DNA of 64,000 nucleotides from contig CBDFIL010000003.1 in assembly GCA_965248075.1 (NCBI GenBank), positions 1-64,000 on the forward strand. Direction: 5' to 3'. The translations under genes and the position numbers were made by a program. Each line of letters opens with the position of its first letter. The stretch's first letter is position 1. Source of the stretch: VXNE01 sp965248075 (lineage in GTDB: Bacteria > Pseudomonadota > Gammaproteobacteria > Pseudomonadales > Azotimanducaceae). Under the pieces are notes generated by a model. The model made no database searches. It was not told where the DNA came from and saw only the letters and a program-made list of their open reading frames with translations. This document shows, piece after piece, positions 54,032 through 63,428 of the stretch.

Positions 54032-54991
54032 CTATGTTTCGAGCAGGCTGATGGGATCCTGTCCGAGCTGCAAGCAGCCCAGTATGCCGCCCTCGACCGA
54101 GTAACCGATCAGCCGCTGCAACTCGCGCGGGAAATCACGAGCGACTTCCGGGGGCCACATGAGTTGCTGGTTGGTCTCGCCTCGCAACCACCCGAGGCAG
54201 TAGCCCACCAGAAGACTCCGGCGAACGCGATCGTCCGTCTGGTTTGCGCCGCCACCGTGCAGCGTGGCTCCGTCAAAGAGCACGAAGGACCCCGGAGGCG
54301 CTTCCACGACCGACGCCATCTCCGATTCGAGCCCACTCGGGTGTGCATACGCTTCCCAGCCCTCTCCGAACCGGGTCTCTTTCTCGCCGTCTTCTTCAGG
54401 ATCGAAATATCTTGCCTCTGGCCAGAGATGGCTTCCGAGTACGACTCGAGTCGATCCGGTTTCGACCGCAAAGTCGGATAGCGGAAACATCACCGCGACC
54501 CCCATCGGAATGCGCCGACCTGGCATCTTCCAAAGTACATTGTCCCGGTGCAGAGGCTGGGCGACCTCGCCTGGGTGGATCTCGAGTGCCATGACCTGAT
54601 GAATGAGAACGGAAGTGCAGTGTTTCTTGAGATGGGCATCGATGATTTCCATCATCCGAGGCTGCGCGACCAGTTGTGCAATCACTTCCGGTGCCCTGGC
54701 AAGGATTTCGGATCGACGCTTGGTGAGACCGCCCAGAATTTTCTTCACCTCGTCGTCGATGAAATGTTCCATGTCCGTAGAGGCCATGAGCGAGGCGAGT
54801 GTGTCCAGCGTGCTCTCGATCACGTCAGGTGCGAATGCGTCCGTCACGCAGACGACGCCGTCCCGATCGAATACTCGTTTGATCTCTTCCAGGGAGGCCG
54901 ACACAGGTACCTGCTCGACGCGTCCGCCGATCTCTGCGGTGGCACTCGTGTTCATCAGCTCGGTTCTTTCGTCCGCCAGGGGCTGTGACAT
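54032..54991 (-). CDS. Phytanoyl-CoA dioxygenase (PhyH)-family protein
   Basis: A 319-residue Fe(II)/2-oxoglutarate-dependent oxygenase. The iron-binding HxD is in VAQPLHRDNVLWKMPGR, the distal His in LFDGATLHGGGANQTDDRVR and the 2-oxoglutarate Arg follows in VRRSLLVGYCLGW. The start at ATG 54991 is preferred because GGAG lies 7 bases upstream; an ATG at 55042 is also open. It is followed by the PhyH-HEAT gene in the opposite order of an apparent operon on the same strand. Substrates in the family are lipids and secondary metabolites. Confidence 0.82.
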   Translation of the reverse strand: MSQPLADERTELMNTSATAEIGGRVEQVPVSASLEEIKRVFDRDGVVCVTDAFAPDVIESTLDTLASLMASTDMEHFIDDEVKKILGGLTKRRSEILARAPEVIAQLVAQPRMMEIIDAHLKKHCTSVLIHQVMALEIHPGEVAQPLHRDNVLWKMPGRRIPMGVAVMFPLSDFAVETGSTRVVLGSHLWPEARYFDPEEDGEKETRFGEGWEAYAHPSGLESEMASVVEAPPGSFVLFDGATLHGGGANQTDDRVRRSLLVGYCLGWLRGETNQQLMWPPEVARDFPRELQRLIGYSVEGGILGCLQLGQDPISLLET

Positions 54992-55108
54992 GGGTTTCTC
55001 CATTCCGGTGAAAGCCCGGCAAGTCGAGATTTCTTCCTTCATTATCTGAAAATTTGCGGGACAAATCAGGACCCCGAGAGACGTGCTTCCGCCCCAGGGC
55101 GCTGACCG

Positions 55109-56719
55109 TCAGAATGGCTTCCTGCGTCCCATCAGCGTCTCGTCCCAGCGCCGCTCCGACAGGAAGCGGATCGCCCGGGTGGTCGCCGCCGCCGTGCCGA
55201 TGCGCACCAGCGTCTCCGCCAGGACGGCGGACACGTAGCCATTACTCCCGCCGAGTGCACTCACCGCGATGTGTTCCATCGCGCCGACATCCGCGTCCAC
55301 GCCATTGCTGACCGCATTCAGCAGGACGAGCGCCGCATTCAGGCGGACCTGATCCTCGGCCACCCAGCCGCGCATCACCTGGCGTTCCTGCCACGCGGGG
55401 TTGCTCACCCGGAGCAGTCGTTCGATCTTCAGCAGCGCCGGATTCAGGCCATGGCCGATGGCTCCGAGCGCATCGAGTGCCTGCCGCACCACCTGCTGGT
55501 GGGGATCGTCCAGGAGATGCACCACTGCCGGGATGGACTCCCGCGCCGGCGCGCCGATCTCGCCAAGTGCAAAGGCAGCGTTGATCCGCATCCACGGATC
55601 GTCATGATCGAGCAACGCGACCAGGGCCGGAATCGCCGTGGCGCCGCACGCGGCCAGTGCGTACGCGGCGTCTTCCATGACCACCGCCCGTTCGTTCCAG
55701 CGCAACGGGTACCCGCGTATGTCGTCCCGCGGTACGGGCTCGCCGGCGTCGTCCCTGGCCAGGATGCGTGCATGCCGCTCCTGATCGGCCCCGGTGCGAA
55801 GTGCATCGGCCAGGCGTCCCACCTCCCCCGTCGCGGCCGTCGCATAGATTCTCTCCAGGCGCTCCGGCTGGCTTGCCGACGCTCCGAAGTCCACTGCCGA
55901 GGGTACGCCGTCGACCCGCTCGGTCACGGGCTGCGCCGCGGTACCGCGCATCCAGTTCCAGACATACGACCAGGTCCTGGGCAGGTCGTAGTCCGGAATG
56001 CACCGTTCCGGCCGCTGCCACCCGCTTGCCACGTTGCGCCAGGTCGGGGCCGTCGGGTGCCGGGTGCGGGCGAAGACGAACTTGACCATGTACCGGGTAC
56101 GGTCGGTGAAGTTGGGAAAACCTGCGTGCACCATGTCGAAGTGGAGCAGCAGAAAGGTCCCGGCGCGAACCTCATTCAGCACCACCCCACCCGGCGCCAC
56201 CGGATGGGCGAACAGGTGGCTGCCGGCCTTGAACCGTGTCGGCCCCATGGCGATCGGCGTGTCGTGCGGGAAGTAGAACCCGATCAGGTGACGCGGGACG
56301 TGATGCCGCGCACGGGCCAGCGGACTCTGCGCGTCCTGGTGCCACCCCGACCCGGCCATCGACCCCTTCCCCATCGGCGGGGCGTCGATCTCCGGGTCGA
56401 GCGCCAGGGCACGGTCCGGCTGCGGCGCGCTCGTGTGCACCGCCCGGTGCGGATGCAGGTAGTAGTCCGGACCCGCCAGGGACACCAGTGCGCCCCGCAC
56501 CACCGGGCAGTCGAGCACCTCGTGCATGCGCGGCACACGCGCCAGGATGTTGTTGCCGTACCAGGTTTCCTGCTCGCATGCGAAGCGCAGCAGCCGGTCG
56601 ACCTCCCGGTGCACCCCGGGGTCGACGTCCGGCGTCAGGCGCAGGAAGCCGTTGGCGATGAACTCCCGCACCGCCGCATCGTCGAGGAGCTTCGCATCGC
56701 GCAGGCTGCGTTCGGCCAC
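55109..56719 (-). CDS. PhyH-family dioxygenase fused to HEAT repeats
   Basis: A 536-residue fusion. Residues about 20-270 form a PhyH dioxygenase with the iron HxD in GSGWHQDAQSPL, then LIGFYFPHDTPIAMGPTRFK, the distal His in HFDMVHAGFPNFTDRTRYMV and the 2-oxoglutarate Arg. Residues about 345-520 are HEAT-like helical repeats: AIPALVALLDHDDPWMRINA, ESIPAVVHLLDDPHQQVVRQ and further copies. HEAT repeats usually bind proteins. The GTG at 56719 lies 14 bp after the CoA-transferase stop, indicating an operon. Confidence 0.8.
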   Translation of the reverse strand: MAERSLRDAKLLDDAAVREFIANGFLRLTPDVDPGVHREVDRLLRFACEQETWYGNNILARVPRMHEVLDCPVVRGALVSLAGPDYYLHPHRAVHTSAPQPDRALALDPEIDAPPMGKGSMAGSGWHQDAQSPLARARHHVPRHLIGFYFPHDTPIAMGPTRFKAGSHLFAHPVAPGGVVLNEVRAGTFLLLHFDMVHAGFPNFTDRTRYMVKFVFARTRHPTAPTWRNVASGWQRPERCIPDYDLPRTWSYVWNWMRGTAAQPVTERVDGVPSAVDFGASASQPERLERIYATAATGEVGRLADALRTGADQERHARILARDDAGEPVPRDDIRGYPLRWNERAVVMEDAAYALAACGATAIPALVALLDHDDPWMRINAAFALGEIGAPARESIPAVVHLLDDPHQQVVRQALDALGAIGHGLNPALLKIERLLRVSNPAWQERQVMRGWVAEDQVRLNAALVLLNAVSNGVDADVGAMEHIAVSALGGSNGYVSAVLAETLVRIGTAAATTRAIRFLSERRWDETLMGRRKPF

Positions 56720-56732
56720 GCTGGCGACCCCG

Positions 56733-59156
56733 TCACTCCATCGCCAGCGAGGCGAAGATATCGGCGACCCGTTCGTCGTCGTAGCCAAGGATCTCCTGCA
56801 GCACATGCACGTTGTGCTCACCGAGTTCCGGTGCCGCACGGGTGACGCTTGCGGGGGTCCGCGACAGGACGAAGCGACTGTTCTCCACCACCATTTCTCC
56901 GGTCGCGGTGTGCGGCAGCGCCAGGAAGTGGCGTCGATGGCGAAGCTGGGGGTCGTCCACACTCTCCTGGCTGTTCTGCACGACGTGTGCGGCGACCCCG
57001 GCGCCGATCAGGAGCGATTCGATCTCGGCCTCCGCTCGCGTGCGGGTCCAGGCCCCGATCATCGCGTCGAGTTCGTCGGCCCGGTCGAGGCGCCCCGCGG
57101 CGGTCGCGAGAGCGGGATCCGCAGCAGCGCCGTCGAACCCCATGGCCGCACACAGCGCGCGCCACGCGGCATCGGACTGGCAGGCGATCGCCACCCAGCG
57201 ATCCTCGCCGCGCGCGGGGTAGACGCCGTGCGGGCACAACGCGAGGTCGCGGTTCCCCATCCGATGCCAGACCCGCCCGTTGACCTCGCAGTCGAGAATA
57301 GCCGGTGCGAGCAGGTGAATGGCCGCCTCGGCCTGCGAGATGTCGATGTACTGCCCCGCGCCGGTCCGGCGGCGATGTTCCAGCGCCCCGAACAGGGAGG
57401 CCAGCATGAACCGGGGGGAGACGCCGTCCGTATAGGCCAGGTACGGCCCCGCCGGGGAACGGTCCTGCCAGCCGGTGAGGTCGTAGAACCCCGCCAGCGC
57501 CGCCGCCATGTTGCCGTAGCCCGGCACCCGCGCGCGCGGTCCGGTCTGTCCCATCAGGCAACTGCTCAACATGATCAGCGACGGGTTCACTGCCCTGAGC
57601 GACGCGTAGTCGAGTCCCCACGCCTGCATCGCCTTCGGCGAGAAGGACTCGGAGACGACATCCGCCCAGCGCACGAGGTCGAGCAGCACCTCGCGCCCCA
57701 CGGGATTCGACGGGTCGACGGTAAGGCTCATCTTGCCGGTGTTGAAGCTCGCGAACGGCACGCCGTTCTCGACCCCGGGCTCGCCGTCACGGAACGCCGG
57801 GGCGCCGCGGCCCGGATCCAGCCGCACGCTCGATTCGACCTTGATCACGGTGGCGCCATAGTCCGCGAGCACCCGCGTGAAGAGCGGGCCCGCGATGACC
57901 CACATGAAATCTACGACCTTGAGGCCGGCCAGCGGCAGCGAGGGCGCGGCTCCCGTCGCGGACGGCAGCGGGATCGCGCGCCTTGCGCCGCCGGACATCT
58001 CGCCCACCCGGGGCGCCCTCCCCGGGAGAGTGAGCGGGCTCGCCGAGAGCTTCGCGAAGGCGCCCGGTACCCGGACACTACCCCCGGATGCGAGCTCCAG
58101 CCCCGTCCAGAAATCCCGTGCACGGAACTGGCGCTCCTCCAGCAACCCGACCACATCGAACGCCGGCGCGATGTAGACGCCACGCTCGAGTCCCTCCTCG
58201 AACAGCTCCTGCTGTGTCCGCGAACGCGTGAAACGCTCGATCTTGCGGCACAGTTCGAAATAGGGCTCGGGCGAGGCGTCGTCGTTCATCATCGACGCGA
58301 GCGCGAGCCCCCAGTCCGTGTCGACGTCCTCCCGCGTACACGCCCCGCCCTCGTGCACCCAGCCGAGGAGGCGTCGGTTCGGTTCCGTGAACGCCGGGCC
58401 GAACAGGAGCGTGATCGCCACGTAGCCATCCGCACAGGGCCAGGTGAGTTGGATCGGGAACCTTCCGGCGAGCCCGCCGGCAATGCGCTGCACCGTGAAT
58501 CCCGCGTTGTTCGGCGCCCCGAGATTCGCCGCGAGCGCCGCCTGCGCGGACGACTGCTGCGCGGAGACGTCGACGTGTTGCCCCAGCCCACTGATGTGAC
58601 GTTCCTGCAGCGCGATCAATGCAGCGGCGGCGGCGTCGGCGCCGGCGTGCAGAAAGGACTGTGGCACGCTCGTCCGCACCGGCGCGCGGTCGCTGTCCCC
58701 GGCCAGTATCTGCGCCCCGCTCGCGGCCCAGACCGTCAGGTCCGTCGCCGGCCAGTCCGCCTTCGGACCGGTCCGCCCGAACGGCGTGATGGAGACGACG
58801 ATCAGGGCAGGATTGAGGACTGACAGAGTCTGGTAGTCCACGCCCAGGGCGCGCGCGTCGGCGGTACCGAAGGACTCGATGACGAAGTCCGCGTCGGCGG
58901 CCAGTTCCGCGAAACGTCCGCGGCCGTCCGCGGACGCGAGGTCCAGCACGCAGCTCGACTTGCCACGCGCATACGCCTGCCACCACAGGCCGTCCTCCGG
59001 CTCGCCCGTGTCCCCGCGAAACGGTGGCTGCCGGCGCGCGGTCGACCCGCCCGGCGGTTCGACCGCGATGACCTCGGCGCCGAGGTGGGCAAGGACGTAG
59101 CCGCAGAACATCCCGCGCAGATCAGTCAGATCGAGGACACGATAGGAAGAAAGCAA
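56733..59156 (-). CDS. Tandem CaiB/BaiF (class III) CoA-transferase
   Basis: An 807-residue protein with two complete class III CoA-transferase domains. The first starts YRVLDLTDLRGMFCGYVLAH and has HAGADAAAAALIALQERH; the second starts GLKVVDFMWVIAGPLFTRVL and has AYTDGVSPRFMLASLFGALE. Each keeps the Asp expected to carry CoA. Most family members are single-domain, about 400-residue homodimers, so this is a fused dimer. It shares an operon with the PhyH-HEAT protein; acyl-CoA formation followed by hydroxylation is plausible. Confidence 0.85.
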   Translation of the reverse strand: MLSSYRVLDLTDLRGMFCGYVLAHLGAEVIAVEPPGGSTARRQPPFRGDTGEPEDGLWWQAYARGKSSCVLDLASADGRGRFAELAADADFVIESFGTADARALGVDYQTLSVLNPALIVVSITPFGRTGPKADWPATDLTVWAASGAQILAGDSDRAPVRTSVPQSFLHAGADAAAAALIALQERHISGLGQHVDVSAQQSSAQAALAANLGAPNNAGFTVQRIAGGLAGRFPIQLTWPCADGYVAITLLFGPAFTEPNRRLLGWVHEGGACTREDVDTDWGLALASMMNDDASPEPYFELCRKIERFTRSRTQQELFEEGLERGVYIAPAFDVVGLLEERQFRARDFWTGLELASGGSVRVPGAFAKLSASPLTLPGRAPRVGEMSGGARRAIPLPSATGAAPSLPLAGLKVVDFMWVIAGPLFTRVLADYGATVIKVESSVRLDPGRGAPAFRDGEPGVENGVPFASFNTGKMSLTVDPSNPVGREVLLDLVRWADVVSESFSPKAMQAWGLDYASLRAVNPSLIMLSSCLMGQTGPRARVPGYGNMAAALAGFYDLTGWQDRSPAGPYLAYTDGVSPRFMLASLFGALEHRRRTGAGQYIDISQAEAAIHLLAPAILDCEVNGRVWHRMGNRDLALCPHGVYPARGEDRWVAIACQSDAAWRALCAAMGFDGAAADPALATAAGRLDRADELDAMIGAWTRTRAEAEIESLLIGAGVAAHVVQNSQESVDDPQLRHRRHFLALPHTATGEMVVENSRFVLSRTPASVTRAAPELGEHNVHVLQEILGYDDERVADIFASLAME

Positions 59157-59192
59157 CGTCCAATCTCCGATCAGCAGACGACTCGCCCGATT

Positions 59193-59813
59193 CTAAGGCA
59201 AGCGTTCGCCGCCGCGACCCGGCTGGCTGCCGGCGTCGGGCCGCCGCCCGAGCAGGCGCGCGACCGCAACGGGCCGCCCGTCCGGGTCGGTCGTCTCGCC
59301 TTCGAACGATTCGACCACGGTCAGTGCTCGGGCAGCCCTGCGGAGCGCTCCCGGGGCCACCCGGAAGGCCGGGTTACGAGGCCCGGCCACGTCATCGCGG
59401 TGCGTCGCCAGATGTTCCTCGACGACCAGGCAGCCCCCGGGTGCGAGCATCGTGCACAGTACCTCGACGAGTTCGAAGTCCACGTAGCGGATCAGGACGA
59501 TGAGGTCGAAGGGTCCCGCAACGCCGGGGCCGTCGTCCAGGTCCCGCTGGCGCCAATCGACGGTGACACCGCGCTCGGCCGCCGACTCCGCCGCGCGCGC
59601 CAGCGCGACGGGAGACACATCGATCCCCGTCACCGTGTAGCCGCGTTCGGCGAGGTACAGCGCGTTGCGACCGGCGCCGCAGGCGACGTCCAGCGCGCGG
59701 CCCGACGGCGCCCGCGACAGGCACGAGACCAGCCAGGCGCTCGGATGCTCCCGCTCGACATAGGCGCCGAGCCGGTAGCGCTCGTCCCAGCGTTGCCGGT
59801 CCGCGCCGCTCAA
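59193..59813 (-). CDS. Class I SAM-dependent methyltransferase
   Basis: A 206-residue methyltransferase with the SAM-binding motif GRALDVACGAGRNALYLAER, motif II VTGIDVSPVALARAAE and post-II FDLIVLIRYVDFELVEVL. The tail includes a run of Gly/Arg. The start overlaps the lipoprotein hydrolase stop (ATGA at 59810-59813), so both are co-translated. The family resembles TehB/UbiE-like small-molecule methyltransferases; the substrate is unknown. Confidence 0.82.
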   Translation of the reverse strand: MSGADRQRWDERYRLGAYVEREHPSAWLVSCLSRAPSGRALDVACGAGRNALYLAERGYTVTGIDVSPVALARAAESAAERGVTVDWRQRDLDDGPGVAGPFDLIVLIRYVDFELVEVLCTMLAPGGCLVVEEHLATHRDDVAGPRNPAFRVAPGALRRAARALTVVESFEGETTDPDGRPVAVARLLGRRPDAGSQPGRGGERLP

Positions 59814-61258
59814 CAGCGATTCACCACCCAGTCGCCGATCGTCAATAGCGTCTCCGGCGACATGGTCTCCTCGATGCGTGCGTACTCCTCCGGAGATCCG
59901 GTTTCCGCGGTCTGGAAGAGATGGTTGAGGCCCGGCAGGACCCGAATGTCGAAGCGTCGGACCCGGGCTTCGATCGCCTCCAGCACGGGGACGCTCTGCT
60001 CGGGCGGCACCTGCAGGTCCAGCTCGCCGTACAGCGCCAGGATCGACACCTTCGCGGCCGCCAGGTCGTCACCAGGGTCGTAGTCGATGAAGTGCAGGAA
60101 CCATGGGGAGACGATCGTGTCCACCAGGGCCGTGTCGTCGGGGTCCAGTTGCAGCAGGCCGCGCTCCACGAAGTTGAACTCTTCCAGCGCGGTCCGGTAG
60201 CGCCGGAGACCTTCCGCGCGGCGCTCCTGCCATGTCCCGGAGCCCCGGGCCGCGACATATAGAGCGGCATTCAACGCCGCGATCCTCTCGATGGTCGAAT
60301 CCGGAATGGGCATGGAAGAAGTGTCGACCACCAAGCGGATCTGCGCCTGGTGGACCGCTTCTCCGGACACCGCGGGACCCGCCAGCATCACCCCGCACGA
60401 CAGGTCCCGGCCGCGTGCCGCGAGATCCGCCACGACCAGTCCCCCTTCGCTGTGGCCGATGACGCCGACCCGGTCCGGAGCCACGTCCGCCCGCGTCCGG
60501 AGATACGCCACCGCGGCCGCCGCGTCGTCGGCAAAGTCGAGCGTCGTGGCGCCCGCGAAGTCGCCCGTGGAACCGCCAAAGCCGCGGTCGTCATAGCGCA
60601 GCACCGCGACGTCATTGCGCGACAGGTAATCGGCGAGGACCCGGAACGGCTGGTGTCCCATGAGCGTCTCGTTGCGGTCCTGGGGCCCCGAGCCGGTCAC
60701 CAGCACCACCGTGGGATAGGCGCCGCTCTCGGGGATCGTCAACGTACCGGCCAACCGCACGTCCTCTGCCCCGCCAGGGAACACGACTTCCTCGATCGTG
60801 TACGGGAACGGGGGTTGCGGCGTTTGCGGGCGCACGCGCTCGCTCGGTTCGTCCACCTTGACGAGTTCCAGGTCGATGCCCATACCCTGGTGCCACTCGC
60901 CGGCGAGGCGCGTTCCGGTCGCGTCCATCGTGCCCGAGTAAGCGGCCCCGAGCTGGTCGATGCGCAGGGCGAACCGCTCACCGTCGAAGCGCACGTCGTC
61001 GACGGCGATGCCGTACGCGCCCTGGTCCGGGCTGTCGAGCGTCGCCGACAACACACCCCCCTTGAACGCACCCCCCTCGAGCGCACCCCCCTCGTGGGCC
61101 ACGTGCACGACGATGCGCAGATCCGCCACATCGATGACCCCCTCCCAGATGCCTTCGATGCGTTCGGGGCGCTCCGGCACTTCCGGCAGCGCTTCGATAT
61201 CGAGGTCGGGCGCACAGCCCCACAGGACCAGGCCAACCAACGCGAACAGCCGTCGCAC
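59810..61258 (-). CDS. Alpha/beta hydrolase lipoprotein
   Basis: A 482-residue lipoprotein (lipobox LVLWGC). An N-terminal beta domain (about residues 35-150) precedes an alpha/beta hydrolase. The catalytic triad is visible: Ser in RVGVIGHSEGGLVVADLA, Asp in LALYGELDLQVPPEQS and His in RVLPGLNHLFQTAETG. The GTG at 61258 follows AGGAGG and gives a signal peptide directly. Longer frames upstream lack these. It probably cleaves an ester or peptide bond outside the cytoplasm. Confidence 0.83.
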   Translation of the reverse strand: MRRLFALVGLVLWGCAPDLDIEALPEVPERPERIEGIWEGVIDVADLRIVVHVAHEGGALEGGAFKGGVLSATLDSPDQGAYGIAVDDVRFDGERFALRIDQLGAAYSGTMDATGTRLAGEWHQGMGIDLELVKVDEPSERVRPQTPQPPFPYTIEEVVFPGGAEDVRLAGTLTIPESGAYPTVVLVTGSGPQDRNETLMGHQPFRVLADYLSRNDVAVLRYDDRGFGGSTGDFAGATTLDFADDAAAAVAYLRTRADVAPDRVGVIGHSEGGLVVADLAARGRDLSCGVMLAGPAVSGEAVHQAQIRLVVDTSSMPIPDSTIERIAALNAALYVAARGSGTWQERRAEGLRRYRTALEEFNFVERGLLQLDPDDTALVDTIVSPWFLHFIDYDPGDDLAAAKVSILALYGELDLQVPPEQSVPVLEAIEARVRRFDIRVLPGLNHLFQTAETGSPEEYARIEETMSPETLLTIGDWVVNRC

Positions 61259-61354
61259 TACGCGGTTCCTCCTGCACGTCGTAGTGCGGCAACATACCCG
61301 CGCCGGAGGTCGGAGGGCAACGCGGGCCGCGGAGGCCCGTGAACGAGGTGTCGC

Positions 61355-62131
61355 ATGCGTATCGTGAGCTGGAACGTCAACGGACTGCGCGCCTGCGCGA
61401 AGAAGGGCTTCCTGGACTTCCTGCAGGGCTCCGGGGCCGACGTGGTAGGCCTCCAGGAGGTACGGGCGTTTCCCCATCAGCTCGAGCGTCGCGTCGCCGC
61501 ACCCGAGGGCTGGCACGCGACGTTCTCGCCGGCCGAGAGGCCCGGATACAGCGGCGTGGCCATCTACTCCCGGGCGGCGCCGACCCGTGTGGAGACATCC
61601 CTCGGCGACGCGCGCTTCGACGCCGAGGGCCGCCTGGCGATCGCGCGTTTCGGCCGACGTCTTGCCGTGGCCTCGGTCTACTTCCCGAAGGGCAGCGGCC
61701 GCGACCGGGACAACAGCCGCGTGCCGTACAAGCTCGATTTCTACGCCGCGGTCTTCGAGCGTCTCCAGGCCCTGCGGCGCTACTGCCCGGTGCTGATGGT
61801 GGGCGACTACAACACGGCGCATGAGGCGATCGACCTGGCCCGACCCACACCGAACACCCGCAACAGCGGCTTCCTGCCCGAGGAGCGTGCGGAACTGACG
61901 CGCTGGCGGAACGCCGGCTGGGTGGACACGTTCCGCGCACGGCATCCGGATGCGGCCGGACACTACACCTGGTGGCGGCAATGGGGCGGCGCCCGGGAAA
62001 ACAACGTGGGGTGGCGCATCGACTACGTCTTTGCCTCGCCGGCCGCGGCCCGCAGGGTGGACGACGCGTTCATCTGGCCCGACGTAACCGGCTCGGACCA
62101 CTGTCCGGTGGGCGTGGACCTGAACCTCTGA
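61355..62131 (+). CDS. xthA: Exodeoxyribonuclease III
   Basis: A 258-residue AP endonuclease/3'-5' exonuclease of base-excision repair. Motifs are complete: RIVSWNVNGLRACAKKGF, VVGLQEVRAFP (metal Glu), PGYSGVAIYSR, VLMVGDYNTAH (catalytic Asp/Asn), GWRIDYVFAS and GSDHCPVGVDL (catalytic Asp-His). The spacing and length are normal. It is divergent from the lipoprotein hydrolase, 96 bp apart. Confidence 0.95.
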   Translation: MRIVSWNVNGLRACAKKGFLDFLQGSGADVVGLQEVRAFPHQLERRVAAPEGWHATFSPAERPGYSGVAIYSRAAPTRVETSLGDARFDAEGRLAIARFGRRLAVASVYFPKGSGRDRDNSRVPYKLDFYAAVFERLQALRRYCPVLMVGDYNTAHEAIDLARPTPNTRNSGFLPEERAELTRWRNAGWVDTFRARHPDAAGHYTWWRQWGGARENNVGWRIDYVFASPAAARRVDDAFIWPDVTGSDHCPVGVDLNL

Positions 62132-62268
62132 TCCCGTCGCGGCGCCCGCAGCGCCAGCCTCGGGGCAGGTCGTTTGACTTGCGCCACCCGTTCGCCAATA
62201 GTCCGTCCTGCAAGCGTGGCGCCCGCCATCGGGACGCCGCGAGGACCGCTCACGAGGAGGATCGTCCC

Positions 62269-63321
62269 ATGACTACGGAATCGACACCCGGACCGGCGCC
62301 GAGCCGACGCACCGTTCTGCGCTATGCCGCGATGCTGGGCGCTGGCAGCCAGGCGCTGTGGCACTCGGGCAGCCTGCATGCGGCCGCCGCGGCGGCCCGC
62401 GACATCGCACCCGGCGCCGAGCGGTGGCCCGCCATGACCTACCGCCGGCTCGGACGTACCGGGTTCGAGGCCAGCCGCCTGGTGTTCGGCTGCGGCGCCG
62501 CGCTGAAGCGCAAGCCCAACGACACGCTGCTCGAGGCGGGACTCGAGGCCGGCGTGAACGTCTTCGATGTCGGAACGCGCCGCTATTACAAAGACGCCGA
62601 AAAGAACATGGCCGGGTTCCTCAAGCGCCACCGGGACGAGGTCTTCCTCATCTCGAAGGGCCAGACCCACCTCGACGTCGGCCCCCAGGATCCCATCACG
62701 GTCGACCAGGCCAGGAAGGCCGCCCGTACCTGGGGCGCGCTCATCGACGGGAGCCTGATCGAACTCGATACGGAGCACATCGACGCCTACTACCAGATGG
62801 CCGCCAACAACCCCAATGTGGTGGGCGCCGAGGAGGTGTATCGGGTGTTCGAGGACGCGAAGGAAGCCGGCAAGGTTTCGTATTACGGCGTCAGCACGCA
62901 CCAGAACGCGGCCAGCGTCCTCGGGGCCGCCGTCGATACCGGCTGGTTCGACCTGGCGATGATCGCCATCACGCCGGCCGGGTGGTACGACTGGAAGAAC
63001 AGGCAGATCCTCGAGGGCACGCCCGACATGAAGTCTCTCCGGCCTCAGCTCGACCGTGCCCGCGCCGCCGGAATCGGACTGGTCGGCATGAAGGTCGGCC
63101 GCCTGCTGGCCGGACGCGGCTGGCTGGGCAGCGCGAACACCAAGGCGTTCGACGGGCACTACGACGAGAAGCTGCTGAGTGCGAGGCTCTCCGACTTCCA
63201 GCGGAGCTACGCCTATGTCCTCGAGCACGGCATGGACGTCGTGAACGCGGACATCCAGAACTACGCGATCCTGAAGGAGAATCACACGGCGGCGGCAACG
63301 GCCCACGAATACGCCGCCTGA
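62269..63321 (+). CDS. Tat-exported aldo/keto reductase-like protein lacking the catalytic His
   Basis: A 350-residue protein with a twin-arginine signal (SRRTVLRYAAMLGAGS) and an aldo/keto reductase barrel: YRRLGRTGFEASRLVFGCGA, NVFDVGTRRYYKDAEKNM (Asp and Tyr), VFLISKGQTH (Lys). Where classical members have a His (as in YFNHAVN of the paralogue at 25549), this one reads DAYYQMAANNP, so the tetrad is incomplete. It lacks the Fe-S tail of that paralogue. AGGAGG lies 10 bases upstream of the ATG at 62269. Confidence 0.82.
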   Translation: MTTESTPGPAPSRRTVLRYAAMLGAGSQALWHSGSLHAAAAAARDIAPGAERWPAMTYRRLGRTGFEASRLVFGCGAALKRKPNDTLLEAGLEAGVNVFDVGTRRYYKDAEKNMAGFLKRHRDEVFLISKGQTHLDVGPQDPITVDQARKAARTWGALIDGSLIELDTEHIDAYYQMAANNPNVVGAEEVYRVFEDAKEAGKVSYYGVSTHQNAASVLGAAVDTGWFDLAMIAITPAGWYDWKNRQILEGTPDMKSLRPQLDRARAAGIGLVGMKVGRLLAGRGWLGSANTKAFDGHYDEKLLSARLSDFQRSYAYVLEHGMDVVNADIQNYAILKENHTAAATAHEYAA

Positions 63322-63428
63322 GCGCCCACAGGTCGCGCCGCCCGCCGGAGCGGCGCGATCCTGACCGCGTGTTTGCCATCCCGTAGCGTTGCTGACACAC
63401 TCGAAGCGCCATCACGCGGAACGAACGC

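Noticed and set aside
56526..58823. A 765-codon plus-strand frame
   Set aside because: It is antisense to the CoA-transferase and PhyH-HEAT genes, which have full motifs on the minus strand.
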